From Udeniomyces pyricola (taxonomy: Eukaryota > Basidiomycota > Tremellomycetes > Cystofilobasidiales > Mrakiaceae), in NCBI GenBank assembly GCA_039545295.1, contig BCIK01000023.1, positions 372,001-436,000 of the forward strand: a stretch of 64,000 nt of DNA. The letters run 5' to 3'. The translations under genes and the position numbers were made by a program. Below, in pieces: positions 12,855-23,165 of the stretch (its first letter is position 1; the number at the start of each line of letters is the position of its first letter). The notes below the pieces were generated by a model, which was given only the letters and a program-made list of their open reading frames with translations, was not told the DNA's origin and did no database searches.

Positions 12855-13321
12855 ATGGATGAAATGTGACTGGGGGAGAAGAATGCGGAAAGGAAGACAT
12901 GAGACGTGTTAATGGACTGGCTTTCGGAAATATCACGGGCGATTGTGAGGGAAAATCAAAACATAGATATATGAACGACAAAACATGAGATGCACGACTC
13001 GATCCAACTCGGTCTATCCAAGTCTATCCATCTGATCAATTTGGATCAACTAATCAAAATCACACGATGTCGAACAAACACCGGAGTACGGGCGCTGGTT
13101 GCATGCGATTAACAGCACGCAAACAACAGGCAATTCAATATTCAATATCCAATATCCAATATTCAATATTCAGCTGCAACCGGACGAGACCGCCGCCGTC
13201 ACGTCGACTTTCCTTCAAGTCCATCGTCCATCCGCTCAACCACAGACGCTCCTGTGCCGGTCTGACTTGTTCTTCTCCTAGCCCCAGTTCACATCCGTCC
13301 CAAGAAATAGAGCCTACTACC
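12855..13321. promoter_or_regulatory. ATP12 3' side and MED1-like promoter
   Basis: 467 bases. A six-unit 7-base tandem repeat containing CCAAT lies at 13133-13174, listed separately. The remainder is AT-rich with no gene visible. Confidence 0.45.
13133..13174. repeat. Tandem 7-base repeat ATTCAAT/ATCCAAT, six units
   Basis: Units at 13133, 13140, 13147, 13154, 13161 and 13168. Units 3 and 4 read ATCCAAT, so they contain CCAAT; the rest read ATTCAAT, the last ending in AGC. The repeat lies about 150 bases upstream of the start codon at 13322. Confidence 0.85.
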
Positions 13322-15816
13322 ATGGACCCATCCGCTCCTACCCTCATCTCCACCCTTCATGACCTCACGTCTACTTTGCCTTCAGCCTCTTCACTCGCCT
13401 TGCCCCACCTGAATCCGTACGGCCCTGGCAACACTCCTACCTCTGCCAGTCCACCCTACCAGCTCACACGGGAGGCTCTTCAGGGAACCGTTCTAGCCAT
13501 GCGTCATGCGCTCGAAAGGTTCAAGGTCCTCTGGGATGGTGCTGGGGAGGAAGGCCGCGTGCGAGGAGCGGGACTCATGCGAGAGATGTGAGGCCTTTTC
13601 TCCTTCATCTCTCGATCCTTCCTGTGCAAGCACCATCAGACTGATTGTTGAACATTGCAATTTTCCTCTACATTCGTGTAGGACTCAATCTCATCTCCCT
13701 CTCATCAACCTCGACGCAAATCTTCGCCTCCTGTCCAGCTCGGCCTCTTCCCGGTCGTTGACGACGCTCTTTCCTCCCCCGGCTCCTACGCCTTTTGCAC
13801 TTTCTTCCACATCGCCCGGTGTCTTGCTCGAGAGAGTCGCCAAGTCCCTCTCTCTCGAGGTCTATCGGGAAACAGCCCCTCAAAAGGAAAGATCAGGCGT
13901 GAGGGAGATGTTGGTGTTGGGAGGAAAGGCGCTTGTCGTCGAGGTCGAACTCGACATGGATTTGGAGCCTTTGGACGGCTCAGAAAGCCTCGATGAGTCG
14001 GCAATGGCATCAACTATGGAGAGGTCAGGTACTTGGAGGATCGAGAAGCTCAAATCCGCACTAGCCCTGCCAACTTCGGGTGATCCTCTCCCATCGCTCG
14101 AGCTCGACAACTTCTTACGGCCTGCACTTCAAGCCGTGCTCGACCATCTTCCCTCCGCCTTGAATGCAGAGTCGCACCCGTTTTCAGCCTCGGCGACAGA
14201 GACGTTTGAGCTCCAAGGGGGAAGAGCATTGCAAGAATTCAAACGGCGTCTGAGAGAAGTTGTCGAACTGGAAGGAGTCATTGTAGGACCTCCGGGCAAG
14301 GAGGAGAGCGGGCGGGGGGACATTTTCAAGGAAGGTATAGACGTTCAAACCCAGATGCAAGCTATGCTGACCTATGAGAGGATCGCCTCAGAGTTCGTGT
14401 CCATCGATTCCGTCTTGTCAATCGTCAATGTGTGATCGACACTGATCATGGGTGTCTCCTTTTCTTGAGCAAAGCAGTACATCAGACCCAGTCCTTCGTC
14501 CTCGTCCTTACCCCACGTTTCGAGTTTCTCCTCCGTCAGCCACGGTTCAACGACCGTTGTCGCATCAACAAATCTTGCTTCTCAAACCCCTCTTGTACGA
14601 CACGACGCCTCCTCCCCGCTTGCCGGCTGATCTGCTGCCTCTCGAGACGCCTGTGGCTGACGAAGCGGCAGGAGCTGGTTGGAGCTGGGAGGGCGTGTTT
14701 GAGCCTCCTTTAATCATTGGTATCCCCTCGCAAGAAAGTGACGTTTCGTGGGCAAGCGCTCTGGTTAGTGTTTGCCTGGGATTTAGCTTTTAAGCTTTTT
14801 TTTTGGCAGCATCCATCGACTAAACCGTCACAATCATCGTTTTCTTTCTCTTCACGATGTAGTTGCAGCAAGCTCGTTGCTCCACTGCACCCATCACTGT
14901 ACCCAACGTCTTGTGGGACCCCCCTCTGACGTCTAGCACGCGACCTCAGCGATGGAGTCTTGCCTCGGTGCCCTTTGTAGAGGCTGTTGCCATCTCGCGA
15001 GTCGGGTTTGCTAGCATGGAAGAAGCCGTGCGAGTGGTCAAGGTCAGTCGCCTACGCATCGGATGTGGTGTATTCTGAGGTAGAGTACGCGACTGATAAG
15101 CATCGGTTACGCCTCTTTCTCGTCCTTTGCAGTGGGCTCGAACATGGGCGTTTTGCAACGAGTTTTTCCTCTCAGTGTTTGACTCGCCGACGACCACCCT
15201 GATCCCTGAGGGGAATGGGTTGTTTGATATCCACACGACCGATCTGGAGTTTTTGTTATCAGGTGTGCTGGCTTGCATTGTGTTGACTTCATAAAACGTC
15301 GGATTGTCCATGAATCCGTGATCCTTATGACCCTCCTATCGTCTTGTCTTGTCAGCGCCCCCATCACATTGTCCGGTTACGTTTCACCTCCACCCACAGA
15401 AGATTGCGTCCCAACCCCCGACGGTCGCCCTGAGCTTCCCTCACCCCGATCCAGCCAGCCTGACAACAGTCACAGCCACGCTCTCGCCTGATGGAGCTCT
15501 CCCCTCGGGGTTCACGCTTTCCGTCAGCCCCTTGGATGCGGAGTTGCAGAAGGTTTGTGGACTCGTGGCGGAAACAGTTGGCGGATTCGGCAAGGGCATC
15601 GTCGCATGGATCACAAAGAGGCTCGATACGCCCTTCAGACTTGGGGCTGCTAGCGGGGTCTTCACCGAGAGGGCAGAAGATCTTGAGGCTCCCGAAGGCG
15701 TGGACGAGCTGGATAAGGAGATGAATGGGGAGTTGAAGCGCAAAATGGACGTTGAGTTGGTGGGCGAGGAAGAGGACGGGGAAGAGATCAAGAGGGTAAG
15801 GGTGGCCGGGTTGTAG
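13322..15816 (+). CDS. Probable Mediator complex subunit 1 (Med1)
   Basis: Likely a subunit of the Mediator middle module that relays activators to RNA polymerase II. The region LLERVAKSLSLEVYRE followed by VREMLVLGGKALVVEVELD (about 13828-13960) resembles the fungal Med1 N-terminal block, in which a helix LxxLAxxxGLE precedes a strand pair around a GGxxLVxE(V/I) motif. Exons as read: 13322 to about 13585, about 13681 to about 14390, about 14470-14765, about 14862-15040, about 15132-15260 and about 15355-15816. The second exon joins as M-TQSHLPLINLD. The C-terminal third has KVCGLVAETVGGFGKGIVAW and an acidic tail with KRKMDVELVGEEEDGEE. The family call is from memory of weakly conserved sequence; it could be another nuclear protein of about 680 aa. 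The border near 14400-14480 is unresolved. Confidence 0.5.
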
Positions 15817-16340
15817 TTAGTCGCAGATTGGTGATGACATGAGTTGTCGAACGGGCAGGACAACGATCTGTACATGGGGTCGGCCATGATGATGGTGATG
15901 ATGGAGATGGTTTAGAGCTGGAGTGGACGTAGTGAACGAATATGTGGCGAGATGATGGCGATGATGGACAAATGTGTTCAAATGATAGTACAGAAGCTGT
16001 TCAACCATTCCAGATGGACCGCAGACAGTAGGGCATCCATTGCACATTGGCTGGGAACATTGAACAAGGTTTGAGATGAAGCGTGCGAGACAAGCCGAAT
16101 GAGACCTGACATCAAGCAAAGGACGCAACTCTATATATTATATTATAAGTGTTATTACTATAAGTGAAGCTGTGATGTGATATGGCCAATGATATTGGCT
16201 TATTCATACTATGCATACATATCATATCGTATTGTCATTATCATTATCATTCGCATTAACATTAACATTTTAATAGACAATTCATAACCAACCAAATCAA
16301 ACCTAGTTCAACCTGTCGGCCTGAGCTTTCCCGCCCTGGC
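15817..16340. other. Intergenic, AT-rich
   Basis: Contains TATATTATATTATAAGTG near 16131-16150, and CATTAT/CATTAA short repeats at about 16229-16270. These are probably the Med1-like terminator region and the promoter of the following gene. No coding signal. Confidence 0.4.
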
Positions 16341-18717
16341 ATGTTTGTGTGTGGAATGATGGAGTCAGCCAAAAAGCCCATCCGCCATCCGCCATCAGCT
16401 GCGCCTGTCCTCGACAAGTCGGACTCTTTCGACCCTATAGTGGCCCGCCTTCCCTTGATCTTCGATTCTGTTCCTCGAACCTTGTCCCATCAAGCAAGCA
16501 CTCTTCCATACCTCAATCACTCAAGGCAACTTACCCCTTCCTCAAACATCATCCCGTCTCACTCCATGCCCATTACCACCCACGACCGCTCCCCCTCCTC
16601 GACTACAACCTCGGACTCCTCCACGAGCCTCAAGTTTCCCCCTTCTCCTGCCCTCACTGCCAGCAGCTCACCGCGCTCACCGGCCACCCCCGGAACGCAT
16701 TTCCCTCCTTCGCCTCTGCTCAACGGCGGCTCTTCCAAGTCTCTCACATCGCTTAGCTTCTTCCCTTCGACGCCTCTCCCACATCTCGACCCTTCAGATG
16801 ACGACTCCCATCATCGTCGACGAGCTGGTCCCATTGCTATCGTAGGCGATGAGCGCTGTCGACAAGGGCTCGGCGTCAACCTAGACGGGGGACCCCTGAT
16901 GGGCGCTGCGCCTGAGCATGAAGAAAGATCGACGCCTGCTGGCGAGGACGGAGCGGATAGGCCTCCTCGGCCAACATTCAACGAGCGACTGAGGACGATG
17001 CAAGCGTTCGCCAAGGGAAGGACGAGTGTGGTCTACATGAAGGGCGGAATGGCAGGTGAGGAAGTCCCCGTTCAAACACGGCCCAGGCATCTAGGCTAGC
17101 TGGGCTGGGGCTTCTCGATCCAAACCCTAAACGTCTAAACAGAGAAGCTTAAAGAGACTCGATTTGCTCGTCCACCTAAATTTTATCCATCCTACCAATA
17201 TGTTCATATACTCATCCTCTTCTTCTCAATAGTCGCCCAAGTCGTCGTTCTCACCACCCTGCTTGGACTCGCCCACAGTACGCCCTCGCCAACCCGTCCA
17301 GACAGAGCTCAAGTCGACGTCTGCCCTTCTCGCTACCCGCTCCAGACATGGATCATTGTCCACATCGTTCGCGTCTCCATATGTTGGCCAACCTCATGCT
17401 GGCTCTATCTCAGAAAAGCCAAGCTTGCTGCCGAACAAGAATGTGCCGGGCGTGATATCGAGGGGTGCGTATGTATCTAGAGTGATCCCAAGTTCATCCC
17501 CGGTCAATACCCGTTTACTGACGGGAAAACACTTCGTTCGGACTCATGGCTCCCGCAGTCAACCCTCACCGCTACCCACCGTTGCGGATCGGGCACCAGA
17601 GAAGAACACTCGTTTCACATCCTCGAGCCCAAATAGACTGCCACTCATCCTAGACAAGATTGCTCCCAAGTGCGTCCTTTACCTGGCACATGCTCCATCT
17701 TCCGGGATATGTACTGACCCACGGTCCACACGTATACCAAATCGCGATCTAGACTTTCCTTCTTGTGTCTCCTCACGAACCTTGCATTTTTCGTCTTTGG
17801 CAACGTTCTCCTCCCGCTCTCGGCGACGCGAGCAGATTGCATGCGCTCAGCGCCCTTGCTCTGGTGGGGGATCTTTAGCGGTATCGCCGTTGGCTATGGC
17901 CTCATGTTGGAAGTTACCGTTCTTGTTCTGGGATGTTGGGTATGGATTGTAAGTGGAACACTATCCACGAGGAGCTCAAATTGCTGTATCGTGTCTGCTG
18001 ACGTGATAGTGTTCCTGATCACCCCTTTCTGTTTCTTCTCTCGTTTACTGCAACAAAATGTCTTTCTCGACCAGACCATCCAAAACCGCCGGTACCCACC
18101 TGCTCGTCCGTCTCCGGCAGCTCCGGCACCTCCTCCACCTATCCCGTCGTCTCGCGTAGACACCCTGCCCCTCAGGGTTTATTTACCGGCGTCTCTTCAG
18201 CTGCCATCCGCACTTGCATCTTTGTCCTCACCAATGATCCGGCCTCCCCTTGCATCTCGCTTCTTCAGTTCCTTCTATCGCGCTAAAGTGCCTCTCCTAT
18301 CGCATCACTCCAGCAATAACACCAGCACCTCTGGCAGCTCGTCCGATTCGTCCCAACTTGACCCTCATCAACATTCACGTCTCCCACATCCGCCCATCTG
18401 GCTAAGGGAAAGCCAGGCGAGCTGCTCCATTTGCCTCGTCGACTTTGAGCCGGCCGTTCTCAGCAATGACGGATTCTGGGAGAATGGGGAAATCTTGAGA
18501 GTGCTCCAGGCGTGCAATCATGTCTTCCATGTGAGTGCCAGAATGCCCAGGTTGCGGATAGGAACGAAGCTCACCCGAGGACGATCCACTTGGACTGACG
18601 CAGCCATGTATTTTCCCCGTCTTACGTCGCATGCGTCGATAGCCGGACTGCATCGATCCTTGGCTGACGGCTATCAGTGGTCGATGTCCCGTATGCTCCA
18701 AGTCCGTCGAGAACTGA
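16341..18717 (+). CDS. Membrane-anchored RING-H2 E3 ubiquitin ligase
   Basis: The first exon (16341 to about 17055) is a Ser/Pro-rich cytosolic region ending in TFNERLRTMQAFAKGRTSVVYMKG. The next exon, about 17234-17470, begins VAQVVVLTTLLGLAHS, a membrane segment, and continues with WIIVHIVRVSIC. The exon at about 17757-17950 adds two more hydrophobic stretches (SFLCLLTNLAFFVFGNVLL; WWGIFSGIAVGYGLMLEV). The last two exons form a RING-H2: CSICLVDF ... ACNHVFH (about 18423-18533) joined to PDCIDPWLTA ... RCPVC, then SKSVEN-stop. This gives the C-x2-C ... C-x-H-x3-C ... C-P-x-C pattern, with the loop HPDCIDPWL canonical for the class. It resembles multi-spanning fungal RING ligases, but no specific orthologue is recognised. 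An alternative start is the in-frame Met at 16566. Confidence 0.75.
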
Positions 18718-19284
18718 CGAGAACATGTATATAATCTCATTTTTACTTTTTCTTGTTTCTTTTCTTTTCTTTCCTTTCCTTTCTTCCTTCATCTTGGGCA
18801 TCGCTTCTTGGTTCCCCCTTTTTAACACTGTACCATTATATAATCACTCGACGTGATCTGCTATACTCCTATTCTGTTGACTGCAATGGCCTCCCGCTAC
18901 CGCTACCCTTCCCCCTTTGTTCCCTTGTTGATGATACAGTATATATTCCTAATTGTTTGAATAGTCCGCTGTGCAATGTGCCCTAGTTCGTCGACACGCC
19001 TGTCTCGTTCTCTCTTATTCATATGCACACACATGTGCATCTACATACTATGTGTGGACCTGAATGGACCTATATGAACACAACACCATACCCGAGAGAA
19101 GAGTATGTTTTGACTGAAAATGGGAAAAGTGTGTTTAGTAACCGATAACGACACCGAGTGGGCAGTCGATCCAAACGTCCAACGTCGGTCGACGTGTCGG
19201 CCTGATTGAACCCCTCATCCCATCATTTCCTCCGACGCGTCTTCCCTTTCCTCATCGCCCTGCCCTTATTCTTGCCCTTTCATC
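18718..19284. other. Intergenic, RING gene 3' side and CWF18 promoter
   Basis: About 570 bases. The first part is T-rich (TTTCTTTTCTTTTC around 18752-18785), and a short CACACACATGTG element lies near 19024-19035. No gene seen. Confidence 0.4.
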
Positions 19285-20379
19285 ATGTCGTCCTTAGCCG
19301 ATTCGTCCAGTTCAAGAAAAGAACGTCTCGAAGCACTCAGGAAGCGGAAAGCTGGGGGAGAGGCTTCCGATGGGTTCGGTCTTTCCCTTGCTATTCCCAT
19401 CACCCAGGCCGCCTATCCTTGGACTTACTGACGTGTTGTTTGTTTTTCCTTGACGGTCCATTCGGTTTCATTCAGACCTATCAAGATGAAGCAGAGGAAC
19501 TTTGATCCAGAGACTCGAATGGCCAAGAAGGTATGTGTGTGTGTTTGTGTGTGTGTATGTGTGCTGGCGTTGGACGGCCAAGGGAACAAACGCCATTGTT
19601 CCAGGCTGATGATTCCCTTTCCTCTCTCTCTCACTCTCTCTCGCTTTCTTTGATGCAATCCTGCCTCGGTTGTGAACTTTGCCGATGACCTATCGACTGA
19701 TTGGCCGCGCATGTTTCCAGTTTGATCGAGCGGACCTCCAGGAGACGGTCGAGTCGAGCATATTGGGTGTGGCAGAGAAGATTGTGGCCGAGGATGAAGC
19801 GAAACGGAATGAGGAGCTTGTAAGTCACCCCTTCTTTCCCTTCATCTAGGACGCCGCATGCTTATCCGTCAGCTCAATGCGTGCTGGTGGGAGGATACGC
19901 CGTCAAGACTTGGAGATGTCACGTAGAGCACATCATCTCATCACCTGTCCCACCCTTTCTTCCCTTTAACCTTCCCCCCCATTCGCTCGCTCTCCTTAAC
20001 CGTCTTGCCTCCTCCTCCTCTTGTCTCTCATCTTAATTTCTTACATGGTTAGAATCTGCTCAACATCGCTCCCAAACGACCAAATTGGGATCTCAAGCGA
20101 GACCTTGATCGCATAACGCGCAAACTTCAACCGCAGACGGATGAAGCGATCAAGTCCATCATTCGTTCGTGCAACCTATTTCTCTTGGGGCAGCGTCAAG
20201 TGAGGAGCTCGAGAGCTTGAGAGAGGGAAGAGGAAGAATGACGGATAGAGTGATGGCAGACGCTTCTCTGATCTGAGGTGTTGGTAAATGTGAAGAGATG
20301 TCAGGACTAGCAACTGACTGATAGAGTTGTTTCTACTCTTTCACGCGTCGCGGTTTGCCCCCTTTGTTCTCTATCTTTT

Positions 20380-20441
<62 letters not shown>

Positions 20442-20618
20442 CCTCCCCCTTCCCTTTCCATCTCTGTCCTCTCTTCGTAATCCCTTTCCGATATGCTTTC
20501 TCCAGGTGCCCGGATTGCCTCACAAAAAGGATCGAAAGGGGACATCGACTTGGTTGGAGCGATGGATGCTCTCGGAGGCGTTGACGAGGACGACGGGGTC
20601 AAGAGCGAAGATGATTAG
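19285..20618 (+). CDS. CWF18: Pre-mRNA splicing factor Cwf18/CCDC12
   Basis: Small spliceosomal protein of the Prp19/CDC5L-associated complex. It begins MSSLADSSSSRKERLEALRK, a family hallmark, then RPIKMKQRNFDPETRMAKK, then FDRADLQETVESSILGVAEK (the last two exons upstream of 19820). Next come LLNIAPKRPNWDLKRDLD, LQPQTDEAIKSIIR joined across 20165-20505 to ARIASQKGSKGDIDLVGAM, and an acidic end, DDGVKSEDD-stop. The block N(I/L)APK(R/K)PNWDLKRD is the most conserved part of CCDC12 proteins. Product is about 160 aa, normal. The intron at 20165-20505 carries a long CT microsatellite, and the intron near 19530 a GT repeat. Confidence 0.93.
19533..19562 (+). repeat. (GT)n microsatellite in CWF18 intron
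   Basis: Imperfect GT dinucleotide run directly after the donor site of the second CWF18 intron. Confidence 0.8.
20384..20434 (+). repeat. (CT)25 microsatellite in last CWF18 intron
   Basis: Uninterrupted CT dinucleotides preceded by a T run, 70 bases upstream of the acceptor at 20504-20505. The tract enlarges the polypyrimidine region of this intron. Confidence 0.95.
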
Positions 20619-21603
20619 CTTGAATCCCAGTAGTAGGGGAGTTAGACCGAGTTACAAACAGGACGTCCTCGTGTGGAAAGAGGTGTTGGCGACTGGGTAC
20701 CGATTGGCCTTACCCTGTGTGCGGGAATGGCCTAGCACCGTGCTTTGGCCTCAACGTCTCATATTGAGGAACGGTCGTGACGCCGAAGCGAGGTGGGAAG
20801 CACGACGTAGGCGACGGAAAGTTGGAATTGTAATTGTCATGTACGTTAACGGTGAAGACTTGCATCGCCCGTGTGCTTCTTGGAGCAAAGCGGATGGGTT
20901 GAACCCCGTCCTTCAGATTAGAGGGACGCTAGGAGCACGTTCCTGACGCGAGCCGGCGGCCGCTAGGCTGGCCTCTGTGCAAGAAGCATTCCATTCAACG
21001 GACCAAATCTGCTAATCCAAACGAAAGCGATAGATGGACAAGGGGGCCAGCAGAGATCACGAACAACGAAAAGACCAGTAGAGGTATAAATGACATGAGA
21101 ACAGAGGTCAGAAGGAAAGGTCCGTGTCGAGAGGAAGAGGTAGAAAGAAGGTAAACATCGCAAAACAAGAACAAAAGGATACCAAAAGAAGCATAAACAT
21201 CGATAGATGGCCAAATGTTGAGAAGGGGAAGGAAAAAGGGGGGGAGGGGGAGGGGGAGGGGGCTGGGGGTTAGTGGCCGCGATCGTGATGGAGCGGAGTG
21301 CAAAGTGATTGATGAGGCAGGTCTTGCCCATTGATGGAAGCGTACGGTTGAAGGAAGGAGAAGAGGAACATAGAGAAGGAAAAGGAAAAGGGCGACCGCC
21401 AGAGGGGCGAGAGACAGAGATAAGGCGCAGCGGAGAAACGGAAAAGTGTGCAAAGAGGCTAACGAAAGGGATGCACGAATTGCAAGAGACAATAATGAAA
21501 GGCATGTACGGCTTGCTCGCAAGCCGACGAAAGATGTGGGGTAACAACAGAAACGCTGGCCGATAGAGAAAACATAGGAAGAAGAAAGAGACATGTACAC
21601 GCT
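20619..21603. other. Convergent intergenic region with G-tract
   Basis: About 1 kb between two converging genes. The plus strand from 21050 to 21430 is purine-rich and includes a run of five G-tracts at 21237-21268. Minus-strand ORFs here are low-complexity (Ser/Pro/Leu) and probably represent the pyrimidine-rich 3' UTR of the GPI-protein gene. Confidence 0.5.
21237..21268 (+). repeat. G-tract array, potential G-quadruplex
   Basis: Runs of five to nine G separated by single A or CT (GGGGGAGGGGGAGGGGGCTGGGGG type). Four or more tracts with short loops meet the usual G4 rule on the plus strand. It lies about 340 bases beyond the stop codon of the minus-strand gene at 21604. Confidence 0.7.
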
Positions 21604-22799
21604 TTAAGCCATCATCAGCATGGTGCCGCCGGCCAGAAGGGCAAGGCTGATGGCTCCACCACCGTACGCGAGTTTGACAGTGCGAGTTGCGTCGGAAGTG
21701 CCGCCCGAAGCAGTTGTAGAAGTCGTGGTGGTGACGAGGGCAGGGAGAGTCGTTTCGAACGCTCGAGTAGGGCTGCAAGCGAAAGAAGTGCGCGTCGTAA
21801 AGGTCAGAATGATGGACGGATTGGACAACCTTCATAAGACCTTCTTGAACTATGAACGTAGAAGCAATCTTACTCACTTGGGAGCACCCGTGATAGTCAT
21901 GGTGAGGGTGGCATCGACGGTCGTCGACTGGGTGTTGTCTATGGAACAGAGTTGCAAGTCGCAAGGAGAGAAGCAGTCAGTCCAATTGTATCGATACCAA
22001 GTACATTGTCTTTCATCATGAACTCGGCTTACTGGCAAGGATGGAGAACCTAGAAGAACGCGAGTAGACCTAGTAGAGAGAGGAAATAGAACGTGAGGGG
22101 CAGAGAGCAAGGTCAACGGACGAGCGTCATGGCCATTCGACGCGAAGGGCGCGTGGACGCTTACCGTTCCATCGTACGAGTCCATGAAGACGACAAAGTA
22201 ATCATCGCCGGGCGTGATTCCCTCGGTGTCGATGACGGCTTTTTGATCCTTGACAGGCACTATGAAAGCGTGGAGAGAGGAGGCCAACAGACGAGCGAAA
22301 GCAAGCGAGCAAGGAGATAGAAAGCAGACGCGTGTCAACACGACACTTGGGCGATTCATTCGTCGTCGACCGAGGCACGAACCATTCTTGGCGACCAGCA
22401 AGAGACCCGTGGCCGACAGTCTGAGGAGCTCAACGTCAAACTGCAGGATACCCTCTGCATACGTCAACCAGCATACAAACACATTCAGATAGGTCGTCAG
22501 TGTACCATCCATCCAAGAAGCCAGGGAACAGGTGGAAGGAGTGGGGGGTCCATGTTTGGTCGTATGTCAGTCACCCTTTCCCCTAAGTGATCTTATCCAT
22601 CCGTCCGACATGACAAAGCGTTCAACTAACCCTGAGCGTTACTCCAAGCGAGAGGGTTGGGACTGTTGAGTTTCCATGGGCTCGTTTTCGAGGGAACGTC
22701 GATAACAAAGTGCGTCGGGGAGACGGTGCCGGCGAGGATGGTCGAGGCAAGGTAGAGGACGGCGAGCATCGAGGACGGGACGAGGGAGGAGAAACGCAT
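21604..22799 (-). CDS. Secreted GPI-anchored cell-wall protein, Kre9/Knh1-like domain
   Basis: Begins MRFSSLVPSSMLAVLYLAST followed by ILAGTVSP, a clear signal peptide. Then come SKTSPWKLNSPNPLAWSNAQ and FDVELLRLSATGLLLVAKN, VKDQKAVIDTEGITPGDDYF and VVFMDSYDGTVYS-type sequence. This W...NPLxW...FDVxLxR...GDDYFV layout matches the Ser-Thr-rich Kre9/Knh1 N-terminal domain of fungal wall proteins. The last exon is Thr/Ser-rich (TTTTSTTASGGTSDATRTVK) and ends in a hydrophobic tail, AISLALLAGGTMLMMA-stop, preceded by Gly/Ser residues: a GPI attachment signal. Several short exons lie between 21780 and 22640. Product is about 220-240 aa. It diverges from the RAD51 paralogue. Confidence 0.72.
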
Positions 22800-23165
22800 G
22801 GCTGTTTCGGTTTTTGTTTTTGTGTGTATTGAGAAGTATGGGCCGTGTGTAGCTGTGTACGTGTATGTGTACGTGTGTACGAGATTGAGGATGGACTGGC
22901 TGGATGGGTTGAGGGTACCTGAACAAGGACGGGGAGGGACGGGGGAAATGACACCTTGGTTATAAGGACTATTATTACTAGGGGGTCTTGCGGGAGTACA
23001 TGGAGACTGCTGGAGTCTTGCCTCTGCCAGGAGGGGCGTGAGTTGTAACGCGTGACTTTTGGCCGTGACCAGTCACCCATCGTCCACAGAGTTCATCGAT
23101 CATCGGCTATTCAGGACTGCTTCAGTACATATCCTCCATACACATCCCTTGCCAAACCGACATGC
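22800..23165. promoter_or_regulatory. Divergent promoter, GPI protein / RAD51 paralogue
   Basis: 366 bases between outward-facing starts. GT/AC-rich near 22850-22880; no firm motif. Confidence 0.4.

Noticed and set aside
20963..21964. Long minus-strand ORF of about 330 residues over the GPI-protein 3' region
   Set aside because: Low-complexity Ser/Pro/Leu translation of pyrimidine-rich DNA that overlaps real exons in another frame; no domain.
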